Shown here piece after piece: positions 43,589 through 51,951 of a stretch of DNA of 64,000 nucleotides. How positions within the stretch are numbered: position 1 is the stretch's first letter; the number at the start of each line of letters is the position of its first letter. The stretch comes from Candidatus Uhrbacteria bacterium (GTDB lineage: Bacteria; Patescibacteria; ABY1; SG8-24; GWF2-40-263): the NCBI GenBank assembly GCA_016205975.1, contig JACQSK010000021.1, positions 1 through 64,000 of the forward strand, given 5' to 3'. A model generated the notes under the pieces. It saw only the letters and a list, made by a program, of their open reading frames with translations. It did not search any database and had not been told where the DNA came from. The translations under genes were made by a program, and so were the position numbers.

Positions 43589-44203
43589 CTAGCGGGAGTA
43601 AAATTCGACGATAAAGGTAGGCGCAAACCCCTGGTCCAAATCTTCTCCCTCAGGAGTCGCGGTGACCTTACCGCTGAGCGCCTTGTCGTCACGCGCGATC
43701 CACTTGGGTGTCGTGCTGGATTTCATGGTCTCGGGGATCATTTTGACAAGCGGCTTTTCGCGTTTGGATTCCTTCACTCCGATGACGTCTCCCACGGCAA
43801 GCGTGAAAGACGGAATGTCGACACTCTTGTCGTTCACGAGGATAAAACCGTGGCTCACCATCTGCCGCGCATGACGGCGCGACTTCGCCCACCCTAGACG
43901 GTACACGGCGTTGTCCAGACGCATCTCCAACAGGCGTACGAGGATTTCTGCGGTGTTCCCCTTGGTCTTGGAGGCCTTGGCAAAGGTGTTTCGAAACTGC
44001 CGCTCCATCAGGCCGTAGAGCGCCTTGGCTTTTTGCTTTTCGCGGAGCTGTTCGCCGTACGCAGAAAGACGCGGTCGCATCTTCGACTGCTTGGGTCCGT
44101 GGACGCCAGGCGGATAGGCGCGGCGACGGGCGAACTTTTCCTTCCCCAGGACGAGCCCGAGTCGGCGAGAACGCTTAACGATTGGTGTCGTGTTTCTTCC
44201 CAT
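43589..44203 (-). CDS. rpsD: Ribosomal protein S4
   Basis: A 204-residue protein with a Cys-free N-terminus (GRNTTPIVKRSRRLG), YGEQLREKQKAKALYGLMERQFRN and the S4 RNA-binding domain RLDNAVYRLGWAKSRRHARQMVSHGFILVNDKSVDIPSF. In many bacteria S4 represses this operon; no leader structure for that was searched here. Confidence 0.98.
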   Translation of the reverse strand: MGRNTTPIVKRSRRLGLVLGKEKFARRRAYPPGVHGPKQSKMRPRLSAYGEQLREKQKAKALYGLMERQFRNTFAKASKTKGNTAEILVRLLEMRLDNAVYRLGWAKSRRHARQMVSHGFILVNDKSVDIPSFTLAVGDVIGVKESKREKPLVKMIPETMKSSTTPKWIARDDKALSGKVTATPEGEDLDQGFAPTFIVEFYSR

Positions 44204-44206
44204 ACC

Positions 44207-44620
44207 TTACACGCGGCGTGGCTTAGGCGCGCGGCAGCCGTTATGCGGCAGCGGCGTCACATCTTTGATGGAGAGGACCTGAAGGCCGTTGGCGTTCAGG
44301 GCGCGGATCGCAGAGTCGCGGCCCGTGCCGACGCCTTTCACGAACACACTCACCTCACGCAGGCCGCTTTCTTTCACCCGGTCGGTGGCAGTCTTCACCA
44401 CGATGCTCGCCGCATACGGCGTGGACTTTTTCGGTCCCTTGAACCCGCAGTTGCCGGCGCTGGACCACGCAAGCGTGTTGCCGTTCAAATCGGTAAGCGT
44501 CACCATGGTGTTGTTGTAGGTTGACTGGATATAAGCACACCCCTGGGAAACTTGGGGCATGGCTTTTTTCTTTTTCGATTTCGGTCTCGCCGCAATGGCT
44601 GGCTTTTCTTCGGTGGTCAT
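44207..44620 (-). CDS. rpsK: Ribosomal protein S11
   Basis: A 137-residue protein with AYIQSTYNNTMVTLTDLNGNTLAWSSAGNCGFKGPKKSTPYAAS and the C-terminal SIKDVTPLPHNGCRAPKPRRV signature. The N-terminal 20 residues are Lys-rich and variable. Confidence 0.98.
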   Translation of the reverse strand: MTTEEKPAIAARPKSKKKKAMPQVSQGCAYIQSTYNNTMVTLTDLNGNTLAWSSAGNCGFKGPKKSTPYAASIVVKTATDRVKESGLREVSVFVKGVGTGRDSAIRALNANGLQVLSIKDVTPLPHNGCRAPKPRRV

Positions 44621-44626
44621 ACAGGA

Positions 44627-45013
44627 CTAGGTCTTAGTAAGCGCGCGGCGTCCGCTACCCATGGTCTTGCGCATGTTCCCGCGCACAGTGCGTGAGTTCG
44701 TTTTGGTGCGCTGTCCGCGCGCGGGCAAGTGCTTGGCATGGCGCGCCCCGCGGTAGGAACCGATTTCCTTCAGACGTTTGATACTGGCGAGACGGTCTCG
44801 GCGCAGGTCTCCTTCCAGGCGGCGGTTCTTTTCCACGAGGGTACGGATGCTGTTCACCTGGTCGTCGGTCAAATCCTTCACGCGGATGTCTTCGCTCACG
44901 CCCGCTTCCTTCAACACCGCCACGGCCGTGGGTTTGCCGATACCGTAAACATACGTGAGGGCGATCACGACGCGCTTCTGAGTCGGAATGTTGATTCCTG
45001 CAATTCTTGCCAT
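44627..45013 (-). CDS. rpsM: Ribosomal protein S13
   Basis: A 128-residue protein beginning MARIAGINIPTQKRVVIALTYVYGIGKPTA, with the family's RGLRHRRGLPVRGQRTKTN-type region present as YRGARHAKHLPARGQRTKTNSRT. It contacts the tRNAs at the subunit bridge. Confidence 0.98.
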   Translation of the reverse strand: MARIAGINIPTQKRVVIALTYVYGIGKPTAVAVLKEAGVSEDIRVKDLTDDQVNSIRTLVEKNRRLEGDLRRDRLASIKRLKEIGSYRGARHAKHLPARGQRTKTNSRTVRGNMRKTMGSGRRALTKT

Positions 45014-45015
45014 AC

Positions 45016-45129
45016 TTATCCTTGGCGCTGTTTATGTCGCGGGTTCTTACACATCACAACCACTCGGCCTTTACGGCGGGTGACCTTGCACTCTCGACAG
45101 ATTTTTTTTGCGGAGGCTCTGACTTTCAT
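45016..45129 (-). CDS. rpmJ: Ribosomal protein L36
   Basis: A 37-residue protein, MKVRASAKKICRECKVTRRK and onward, ending in NPRHKQRQG. The zinc ligands Cys11, Cys14, Cys27 and His32 are all present, so it is the zinc-binding type. It lies between infA and rpsM, its usual place, and starts in a CTATG context. Confidence 0.98.
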   Translation of the reverse strand: MKVRASAKKICRECKVTRRKGRVVVMCKNPRHKQRQG

Positions 45130-45177
45130 AGTTCGACTTCGGCCGTCACCGACGGCCTGCGTTCACGACCCTGGAAC

Positions 45178-45399
45178 TTAAAAACGATACACCACCCTAC
45201 CCTTTGTGAGATCATACGGACTGATCTCGACTTTGACCTCATCGCCGGGAAGCAGGCGGATTCGGAACTTGCGCATCTTCCCTGAGAGGTGGCCGGTGAT
45301 CGTTTGATCGTTCTCCAGTTTAATTTTGAACGTGGCAGACGGAAGAAGCTCTTCAACCGTGCCCCGCATCTCGATAAAATCTTTTGTCCCCTTGTCCAT
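45178..45399 (-). CDS. infA: Translation initiation factor IF-1
   Basis: A 73-residue OB-fold protein with FIEMRGTVEELLPSATFKIKLENDQTITGHLSGKMRKFRIRLLPGD and SPYDLTKGRVVYRF. The start at 45399 (MDKGTKDF) matches the family; the frame is open to 45426 but that would add MLVFWRYCI. First gene of the operon, with a leader of about 67 nt. Confidence 0.97.
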   Translation of the reverse strand: MDKGTKDFIEMRGTVEELLPSATFKIKLENDQTITGHLSGKMRKFRIRLLPGDEVKVEISPYDLTKGRVVYRF

Positions 45400-45472
45400 A
45401 ATGCAATAGCGCCAAAATACTAACACTCTCTTGTGATCATGGCAAGGAAACTTGGGGATTTAAGGCGCCGCT

Positions 45473-45501
45473 ATTGTACTGATCGACCTATCCCCTGTCA
45501 A
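45473..45501 (-). promoter_or_regulatory. Promoter of the infA-rpoA-rpsI operon
   Basis: Minus strand TTGACA (45501-45496), 17-nt spacer, TACAAT (45478-45473). The best consensus match in the window. It lies 12 bases downstream of the alaS stop with no terminator between, so read-through from alaS is possible. Confidence 0.9.
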
Positions 45502-45513
45502 GAAATGGATTCC

Positions 45514-47385
45514 TCAACCCAAAACAGCCTTAATTCGTCTGATTCCGCTTGCCACGGCCTCTTCTTTTTGAATGGTGAACGTGCCCAGGACGCCCGTACT
45601 TTCCACATGCGGGCCACCGCACACTTCGCGGCTGAAGGACGGTGCCGTGGCCTCGTCGCCGATAAAGTAAACCTTCAGCTTCCCGCTGAGCGCTGCATAC
45701 TTGTCTTCAAATAGCCCGATCGCGCCGCGGCGCTTGGCTTCTTCCAGGTCGAGCATCTCGTAGTGCACCGGTAGGTCTTTTTGAATCTGTTCGTTCACGA
45801 TCGCCTCCACGCGCGCTTTTTCTTCGTCCGTCATTTTTTGCGGATGGGAAAAATCAAACCGCAGGCGCTCGGGGGTGATGTTTGAGCCCTTCTGTTCGAT
45901 GTGCGCACCAAGCACCGTGCGCAGCGCCTGGTGCAAGAGGTGCGTGGCCGTATGCCCTCGGACGACTTCCTCGGAATGATCCGCGAGCCCTCCGGCAAAC
46001 TTCTGTTGCGAGCCGGCGCGCGAGAGGTCTTGATGTTTTTTGAACTCCTCTTGGAACACTGCGCGATCCACGGGCTGACCCTTTTCCCGCGCCAGCTCCT
46101 CCGTGAGCTCCCAGGGGAAACCATAGGACTGGTAGAGGTTGAAGGCGTCCACGCCGGAAACGGCGCTTCGGCTCGAAAAGAGTTTTTCAAACTCGCGCAG
46201 ACCTTTCTCCAAGGACGCTTTGAACTTTGCTTCTTCCTTTGTCATCTCCTCTACGATCCTGTCGCGTCCCTCTGCGAGCTCTGGGTAGGCGTCGAGATAC
46301 GTTTCAATATAAGCGTCGGCGATGGTGCCACAGAAGGCCTCGCGAGCGCCGATTTTGTTCCCGAAGCGTACGGCGCGGCGGATCAGCCGGCGGACGTAGT
46401 AGCCTTGGTCCTTGTTGGACGGCGCCACGCCGTCTGCGATCAGAAACGTGGCGGCGCGCAGGTGATCGAGGATCACGCGAAACGCGTAGAAGGTTTCAGG
46501 TTGATAGGATACGCGCGTCACCTGTTCGATGCGCTCTCGTGCGCGATCGAAGACGTCAATCCGGAACATGTCCGGATCGTCAGCCACGGCCGCGGCCAGG
46601 CGCTCGAGTCCGCCGCCGAAGTCCACGTTCTGTTTTGGGAGAGGATCAAAACCATCCTCGGTCTTGAGGTACTGCATGAAGACGTTGTTGCCGATTTCGA
46701 TGAACCGTCCGCAATCGCAATTCACATGACAGGGCCCGGAGACAAACGCCGAGGCTTCGTGCAGCCTGCGCTCTGGACCGAAGTCCCAGAACATTTCCGT
46801 GTCCGGCCCGCCCGGCTCTCCCACGGGCATGGCGCTTGGCACGCCTGAGCGCGACCACCAATTTTTCTTTTCGTCGTAGTAAAAGATACGTCCGCCCTGC
46901 AGGCCGTCGCGCTCGGAAAAATCCACGGCCGCGGCCTCAATGCCTGCAGACACGAAGGCATCCTTCCATAGCAGGACCGTCTCCTCGTCGCGAGGGACTT
47001 GATCGTTGCCGCGGAAGACCGTGACGTACAGACGTGCAGGGTCGAGATTGAGCTCGCGCGTCAAGAAGGCGAACATCCAGCCGACCTGTTCCTTTTTAAA
47101 ATAATCGCCGAGCGACCAGTTGCCCAGCATCTCAAAGAAGGTGGTATGCCGGTTGTCGCCGACCTCCTCGATATCGCCCGCGCGGAAGCATTTCTGGACA
47201 TCGGCCAGACGCGTGCCTTTTGGATGCGGCTCGCCCAAGAGGTAGGGCACCATGGGTTGCATTCCTGAGCCCGTGAACAGGGTCGTGGCGTCGTTTTCTG
47301 GAAGCAAAGAAGCGGACGGGAGAATCTGGTGTCCGCGAGCAGAAAAAAAATCAAGGTAAGCCTGCCGGATTTCACGCATGGTCAT
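45514..47385 (-). CDS. alaS: Alanyl-tRNA synthetase, short form without C-Ala
   Basis: A 623-residue class II enzyme. The N-terminal aminoacylation core is intact (TGSGMQPMVPYLLGE, DNRHTTFFEMLGNWSLGDYFK, FGGGLERLA) and so is the editing domain (HTATHLLHQAL and CGGPHVESTGVLG, the zinc ligands). It ends right after that; the usual C-Ala oligomerisation domain (total about 870 residues) is absent. Another oddity is a Cys-rich stretch CHVNCDCGRF (about residue 211), which could bind metal. Start has TATG context. Confidence 0.96.
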   Translation of the reverse strand: MTMREIRQAYLDFFSARGHQILPSASLLPENDATTLFTGSGMQPMVPYLLGEPHPKGTRLADVQKCFRAGDIEEVGDNRHTTFFEMLGNWSLGDYFKKEQVGWMFAFLTRELNLDPARLYVTVFRGNDQVPRDEETVLLWKDAFVSAGIEAAAVDFSERDGLQGGRIFYYDEKKNWWSRSGVPSAMPVGEPGGPDTEMFWDFGPERRLHEASAFVSGPCHVNCDCGRFIEIGNNVFMQYLKTEDGFDPLPKQNVDFGGGLERLAAAVADDPDMFRIDVFDRARERIEQVTRVSYQPETFYAFRVILDHLRAATFLIADGVAPSNKDQGYYVRRLIRRAVRFGNKIGAREAFCGTIADAYIETYLDAYPELAEGRDRIVEEMTKEEAKFKASLEKGLREFEKLFSSRSAVSGVDAFNLYQSYGFPWELTEELAREKGQPVDRAVFQEEFKKHQDLSRAGSQQKFAGGLADHSEEVVRGHTATHLLHQALRTVLGAHIEQKGSNITPERLRFDFSHPQKMTDEEKARVEAIVNEQIQKDLPVHYEMLDLEEAKRRGAIGLFEDKYAALSGKLKVYFIGDEATAPSFSREVCGGPHVESTGVLGTFTIQKEEAVASGIRRIKAVLG

Positions 47386-47394
47386 AGTGTTCGC

Positions 47395-47400
47395 ATTCTA
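47395..47400 (-). promoter_or_regulatory. Putative -10 box for alaS
   Basis: TAGAAT on the minus strand (47400-47395) in the 36-bp gap after murJ, nine bases before the ATG. No clear -35. Confidence 0.5.
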
Positions 47401-47421
47401 CAAAATCCAGGAGCCAACCGT

Positions 47422-49035
47422 CTAGGCAGGATTGGACGGAGCCGTCTCAGAGGGTTGCGACCGACGGAAGACGCTTCGGCGCAGGGAGGCGAAAAATTGC
47501 TGCTGTTCCTCGATTCGGAGCATTCCTCCGATGAGGACATACGCCGCGAGTCCGAGGGATCCGGCTATGAGCCCCTGCAAGAGCACTCCCCAAAACGTCT
47601 CAAGCGAGATGAGCGCGACCACGGCGGGCTTCACCGTCTGCATCGTGAGCGCGCCGGCGAGCGAAGCGGCGCTCACCTTGTACAGGAACGTTAGGATCGT
47701 GGACTCGCGCAGCGTTCCCACGCGAGACCGCAGCAACATCCACAGGAGCCCTGCTTGGACCAGAGCGGAGACGGCGAAGCCGATGCCGAGCGAGGCCACG
47801 CCGAAAGGCTCACGCAAGAGCAGCGCTACCAAGACGCCGATGAGCGCGGCAACGGCGCCGGTCACAAGCGGGGTTGTGGTGTCACGCAGCGCAAAGAAGC
47901 TCCTGGCGAACAGATAGATGAGCGCCTGGGGGATGAAGGTGAGCGCAAAAAAGGCGAGCGTGTCAGCGGCGGCGATCGTCGCGTCCCAATCGAACTCCCC
48001 TGCCCCGACCACCACGCGCACGACTTGCGCGCGCAGGATGAGGAAGAGGATCGTCATGGGGGCCATGAGATAGACGACTTGCCGGATCGTGGAGAGCAAC
48101 ACTTGCACGAACGCGTCGGGTTCGTGCTGTTCCATTTTTTCCGAGAGCGCAGGGAAGACGGCAATGGCGAAGGAGACGCCGATGATGCCCACGGGGAAAA
48201 ACTGGATGTTGTAGGCGAACTGGAAAATCGTCAGACTCCCGCCTGGAAGCGTCGTTGCTATAATCCCGAGGACGACAAACAGGAGTTGATTCACCGCAAG
48301 CCCGAGCGAGCGAGGCACCATGAGGGCCAGCATCGTGCGCGTGTCGCGATCAAGCAGGCGCAGCCGCCAGGCATAGCGATAGCCGATGCCGCGCAGCCCC
48401 AGGAGCTGGACCAACAGGTGCAGGCAGGCGCCGAAGACCACACCCCAAGCCAGACCGATGGTTCCAAGCCCGTCCACAAACCAGAGCGCGCCCGCGATGA
48501 TGCCGACGTTGTAAAAAATGGGCGCGAGCGCATAGAAAAAAAATCGCTTGAGGCTTTGCAGGACCGAGCCGTAGACGAGCGACACCGAGAGCAGGATCTG
48601 CGACAAGAACATGACGCGCATGAACACGGCGACTTGGTTCTGTTTGTAGAGAGCGAACCCGGGTGCAATGAGCTCGGAGAGCGGCTGCGCGAACAGGGCG
48701 AGGGTGAGCGAGAGCAGGATCATGGCTGCGGCGATCAGGTGCACGGCGTTGTTGGTGAGGTGCCAAGCTTTGGCTCGGGTCTCTGTCTGCGACCAGTGGG
48801 AGAGGAACAGCGGAATGAAACTCGCAGAGAGGGCGCCCATGACGACGAGGGTGAACAAGAGGTCTGGGATTTTGAACGCCGCGTAGTAGATGTCGAGCGT
48901 GTCGCCCGCGCCGAACGCGCCGGCGAGCAGACGGTCGCGCATGAGCCCCACCAGTCGGCTCACCAATGAAAGCACGCCGACAACCGTTGCGGCGCCTATG
49001 ATCGTTTTCGATTCGCGATTAAGAAACTTCAACAT
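47422..49035 (-). CDS. murJ: Lipid II flippase MurJ
   Basis: A 537-residue MVF-family protein with 14 hydrophobic helices. It starts IIGAATVVGVLSLVSRLVGLMRDRLLAGAFGAGDTLDIYYAAFKIPDLLF, with the conserved Arg and Asp in helix 1 and 2, and has FPALSEKMEQHEPDAF in the middle. It moves lipid II to the outer face for wall synthesis. Cotranscribed with the surface-protein gene upstream (8-bp gap). Confidence 0.95.
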   Translation of the reverse strand: MLKFLNRESKTIIGAATVVGVLSLVSRLVGLMRDRLLAGAFGAGDTLDIYYAAFKIPDLLFTLVVMGALSASFIPLFLSHWSQTETRAKAWHLTNNAVHLIAAAMILLSLTLALFAQPLSELIAPGFALYKQNQVAVFMRVMFLSQILLSVSLVYGSVLQSLKRFFFYALAPIFYNVGIIAGALWFVDGLGTIGLAWGVVFGACLHLLVQLLGLRGIGYRYAWRLRLLDRDTRTMLALMVPRSLGLAVNQLLFVVLGIIATTLPGGSLTIFQFAYNIQFFPVGIIGVSFAIAVFPALSEKMEQHEPDAFVQVLLSTIRQVVYLMAPMTILFLILRAQVVRVVVGAGEFDWDATIAAADTLAFFALTFIPQALIYLFARSFFALRDTTTPLVTGAVAALIGVLVALLLREPFGVASLGIGFAVSALVQAGLLWMLLRSRVGTLRESTILTFLYKVSAASLAGALTMQTVKPAVVALISLETFWGVLLQGLIAGSLGLAAYVLIGGMLRIEEQQQFFASLRRSVFRRSQPSETAPSNPA

Positions 49036-49043
49036 GGGCAGGC

Positions 49044-50231
49044 TTAGGGCTTAGGGGCATCGTCTTTGCGTCTGGGTTTGAAGTCTGTGCGCGCAAGCGT
49101 GGCGAGCGCGACTACGAGCAAGAGCGCCAAGAAAATCACGGCCACAAGGACGACGGGGTTTTGCAGGTGGAAGAACGGCACGGTCACGGTCGCATGCTCA
49201 GTGGAGCTCTCGCCGCTGTCCTGTTCAAGCGTGAGGGTCACCTCGTAGGCTCCTGCGCGGTTGTAGGTGTGCGTGACTTCCGTCTTGGACGAGGCAACGC
49301 CATCGCCGAAATCCCATCGCGCGCCGCTCCCATCACTGACGGGCGTGAGTCGCGTGAAGGTAAACGTGTTCCAGGAGTCGCGCGTATAGCGAAACGCAGC
49401 GTTGGAAGAAACGTTCTCGTCGCCAGGGGCACGCGTGCTCGCTTCGTCTGCGACAGGGCTCTGCGCGTCCGTCTCCTCAGGCGCCTGCGTGGCTTGAATG
49501 CTCTCGGCTACCTGTAAGATGAGCTCCTTGAATGCCACGCTCGTCGTTGCCTCTGGCGCAACCGTGCTCGTCTCCTGTCCTTCCTCCCGCGCCGCGGGAG
49601 GTTCCTCTCTCACGCGCTCCGGGTCCATGGGAAAGGCGTCGCTTGCGTCCTGAACGCCGTCCCCGTCTGAATCCGTCGCGAGCGTCTCGGTTCCGATCTC
49701 TTGTTCCACCTCGTCGCTCAAACCGTCCCCGTCGTCATCGTTGTCGCAGGCATTCCCCTGTCCATCTCCATTCGTATCCGTCTGGTCCGCGTTGCTCGTG
49801 CTTGGACAGTTGTCTGTGTCATTCTCCACGCCGTCGCGGTCGTCGTCTACGATCGGCGTAAGGATGCCGGTGACCGCGGTGTTGTTGCTCTCGTTTACGT
49901 CAACGGGATCTGTCCCGCGCACTTGTGCCTGGATGTTAAAATCGCTTGTCGGAACAACGAAATCCACATAAACCTCCTCGGCCGAGCCGAAAGCCAAAAC
50001 CGAAATGACGAGCGAATCGCCGATGACCGTCGCTCCTTGATAAAACGTCACGTAGCCGGACACGTCTTCATCGCCCAGGTTATCAATCGAGGCGTAGATG
50101 CGCACCTGGTCCCCGGCCACCAGTTGGTCCTTTGAGAACCGGATGTCGCCGGCCTGAATATCCAAATCTGCGCGCGCGAACGCCACGGCGGGAAACAGAA
50201 AGGCGAAGAGGAGAAGAATGAGTCTTTTCAT
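49044..50231 (-). CDS. Surface protein with CARDB-like, TSP3 and PKD domains
   Basis: A 395-residue protein: signal peptide (about residues 1-20), CARDB-like beta domain (about 22-125, DNLGDEDVSGYVTFYQG), Asp-rich thrombospondin type 3 calcium repeats (about 128-205, DDDRDGVENDTDNC, DTNGDGQGNACD, DSDGDGVQDASD), a disordered Glu/Ala/Thr linker, a PKD domain (about 290-355, WDFGDGVASS, HTYNRAGAYEVTLTL), one transmembrane helix (about 362-383) and a short basic tail. Anchored outside the cell, probably adhesive and calcium-stiffened. Confidence 0.85.
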   Translation of the reverse strand: MKRLILLLFAFLFPAVAFARADLDIQAGDIRFSKDQLVAGDQVRIYASIDNLGDEDVSGYVTFYQGATVIGDSLVISVLAFGSAEEVYVDFVVPTSDFNIQAQVRGTDPVDVNESNNTAVTGILTPIVDDDRDGVENDTDNCPSTSNADQTDTNGDGQGNACDNDDDGDGLSDEVEQEIGTETLATDSDGDGVQDASDAFPMDPERVREEPPAAREEGQETSTVAPEATTSVAFKELILQVAESIQATQAPEETDAQSPVADEASTRAPGDENVSSNAAFRYTRDSWNTFTFTRLTPVSDGSGARWDFGDGVASSKTEVTHTYNRAGAYEVTLTLEQDSGESSTEHATVTVPFFHLQNPVVLVAVIFLALLLVVALATLARTDFKPRRKDDAPKP

Positions 50232-51145
50232 AATCGTTTGCGATACACGATCGTCGCGACTAGGACGAGCATCCCCAGGAATCCCACGCCCAAGAGCAGG
50301 CTCACGATCGTGGCGTTCTCAACATACGGGAGCCACGTGGCGTTCATGCCGTAGAAGCCCGCGATGAGCGCGGGGACCATGAGGGCCGCGGAGAGCACGG
50401 TTAAGAGCGTGATGACCTGATTTGTTTTGTGCGAGATGAGCGCTTCGTTCACGTCGAACAGGCCGTCGAGCAACAGCTGCAGGTTGTCGGAAGAGAGCCA
50501 CAGGGTGTCGAGCGTGTCATGCAGGTCGTCGAAGTAGACGTAGACTTCCTCAGGGATGAATGGGCGCGGCGTATGGCGCAGGCTGAGAAGCATGTTGCGC
50601 TGCGGGTCTACGAGGTGGCGCAGGAATAGGACGTTGCGACGCGCGTGTCCCAGCTCAACGGTGAGGCGCTTGTCGTGGCGCCGCTCGATGGTCTCCTCCA
50701 AGCGATGCACTTCCTGCGTGAGGAGGCTCACGATCCCAAGGGCGTCATTGAACAGGTGCGAGATAATACGGTAGACGGCAAACGACGTTCCTTTTCCCAA
50801 GACGGCCGCACGCGATTTGGCGTTGGTGGACAGACGCTTGAAAAAAAAATCCAGCTCGGCCACGCGTGCGTAGGTCACCGTCACGACGTCGTCCTTGGAC
50901 AGGAAGACATACACAGGCTCGCCGTAGATACGGCCGGACGTTTCATTCATCATCGGAATGTGAAACAAGAAAAAGACGTAATGCTTATAGGCGTCCATTT
51001 TTGAAATGGGCGAAGCATTGCGGATGTCGTCGTAATCCAGGTGGTGAAACTTAAACTGCGCCTGAAGCGCCTCCAGGTCTTTCTCGACGACACCGCTCAC
51101 GTGATGCCAACGGATGCCTTTGGATTCAAGAACGTGTACCCCCAT
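50228..51145 (-). CDS. CorA-family Mg2+ channel-like protein
   Basis: A 305-residue protein with a long cytoplasmic N-terminal domain and two C-terminal transmembrane helices. The channel signature GMN is present in FYGMN (about residue 272), right after the first helix. CorA proteins form pentameric Mg2+ channels; relatives such as ZntB export Zn2+. The frame is open to 51370, inside the upstream gene; 51145 has TATG context and matches the domain start. Overlaps the next gene by four bases. Confidence 0.9.
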   Translation of the reverse strand: MGVHVLESKGIRWHHVSGVVEKDLEALQAQFKFHHLDYDDIRNASPISKMDAYKHYVFFLFHIPMMNETSGRIYGEPVYVFLSKDDVVTVTYARVAELDFFFKRLSTNAKSRAAVLGKGTSFAVYRIISHLFNDALGIVSLLTQEVHRLEETIERRHDKRLTVELGHARRNVLFLRHLVDPQRNMLLSLRHTPRPFIPEEVYVYFDDLHDTLDTLWLSSDNLQLLLDGLFDVNEALISHKTNQVITLLTVLSAALMVPALIAGFYGMNATWLPYVENATIVSLLLGVGFLGMLVLVATIVYRKRL

Positions 51146-51153
51146 AAAGATCG

Positions 51154-51861
51154 CTACTCGCGCGGCGCGTGCCCGAACGTGTAATGGAAAAGGTTGTGAC
51201 GAATCGGACCAAGAAAAAGAAGATGGAGCTCGGCCAAAACGTAGGTGAGCGCGAGGCGCAAGCGTCCGTCGCGATCGAGGCGCCGGATAGACACGGGAAC
51301 CTGGACCGACCGCAGGAACCCGAATGTGCCCACGCGGCGGAACCGACGCGCGTAATCGTGGTCCTCGCAAAAGACGACGCGCTCGTCAAACCCACCGAGC
51401 TGCTCGTGCAGGGCGCGGCGCACCAGCAGACAAAACCCCGGTGCGTGCGGAACGCGAGACCCCCACGCGCGTGCATAGCGATTATACGCCTTGTGTAAAA
51501 AATGATCGATGCGCGAATCCGAGAGCGGCATTACATCGCACGTGGCAAGGCCCAAGTTTTTTTCGTGCATCTCGCACAGCGCCTTCTCAATAAACGCGCG
51601 ATCGCTGAGCTCGACGTCGGCATCCAAAAAAAGAATGAACTCACCCGTCGCGCACGCCGCGCCTCGGTTGCGTCCGATCGCCACCGGCCCCCCTTCGACG
51701 ATTTTCGCTCCGCCTGAGGCCGCGAGCTCACGCGTGCGATCGCTCGAGGAAGCATCGGCAACGATAATCTCAGACGGCTGAACCGTCTGGCGCGAAATGG
51801 AGGCAAGCAACTGCGGCAGGTATCGCTCTTCGTCTTTTGTCGGAATCACGATGGTTAACAT
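51154..51861 (-). CDS. Family 2 glycosyltransferase
   Basis: A 235-residue enzyme with LTIVIPTKDEERYLPQLLASI, VVADASSSDRT-type motif (IVADASSSDRT), DxD as FLDADVEL (about residue 80), and EDHDYARRFRR (about 165) at the acceptor side. The C-terminus has a hydrophobic stretch that may touch the membrane. First gene of a unit leading to CorA, the surface protein, murJ and alaS. Confidence 0.9.
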   Translation of the reverse strand: MLTIVIPTKDEERYLPQLLASISRQTVQPSEIIVADASSSDRTRELAASGGAKIVEGGPVAIGRNRGAACATGEFILFLDADVELSDRAFIEKALCEMHEKNLGLATCDVMPLSDSRIDHFLHKAYNRYARAWGSRVPHAPGFCLLVRRALHEQLGGFDERVVFCEDHDYARRFRRVGTFGFLRSVQVPVSIRRLDRDGRLRLALTYVLAELHLLFLGPIRHNLFHYTFGHAPRE

Positions 51862-51867
51862 GGAGTC

Positions 51868-51896
51868 ATCCTATCGGTTTTTTTGTGTGAGAGCAA
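51868..51896 (-). promoter_or_regulatory. Promoter of the GT2-corA-murJ-alaS unit
   Basis: Minus strand TTGCTC (51896-51891), 17-nt spacer, TAGGAT (51873-51868). Only six bases to the ATG, so transcription should begin at or next to the start codon. Confidence 0.7.
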
Positions 51897-51913
51897 ACAG
51901 AGGGCGATCACCC

Positions 51914-51942
51914 TTGTCTCTTTGCATCATCTCACATACGCT
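51914..51942 (+). promoter_or_regulatory. Promoter of the RNA methyltransferase-era unit
   Basis: TTGTCT at 51914-51919 and TACGCT at 51937-51942, 17-nt spacer, nine bases to the ATG. Confidence 0.65.
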
Positions 51943-51951
51943 GTGCGCGTT

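Noticed and set aside
47755..48969. 404-codon plus-strand frame, very Glu/His/Arg-rich
   Set aside because: Antisense to murJ; composition mirrors the membrane-protein codons of the other strand.
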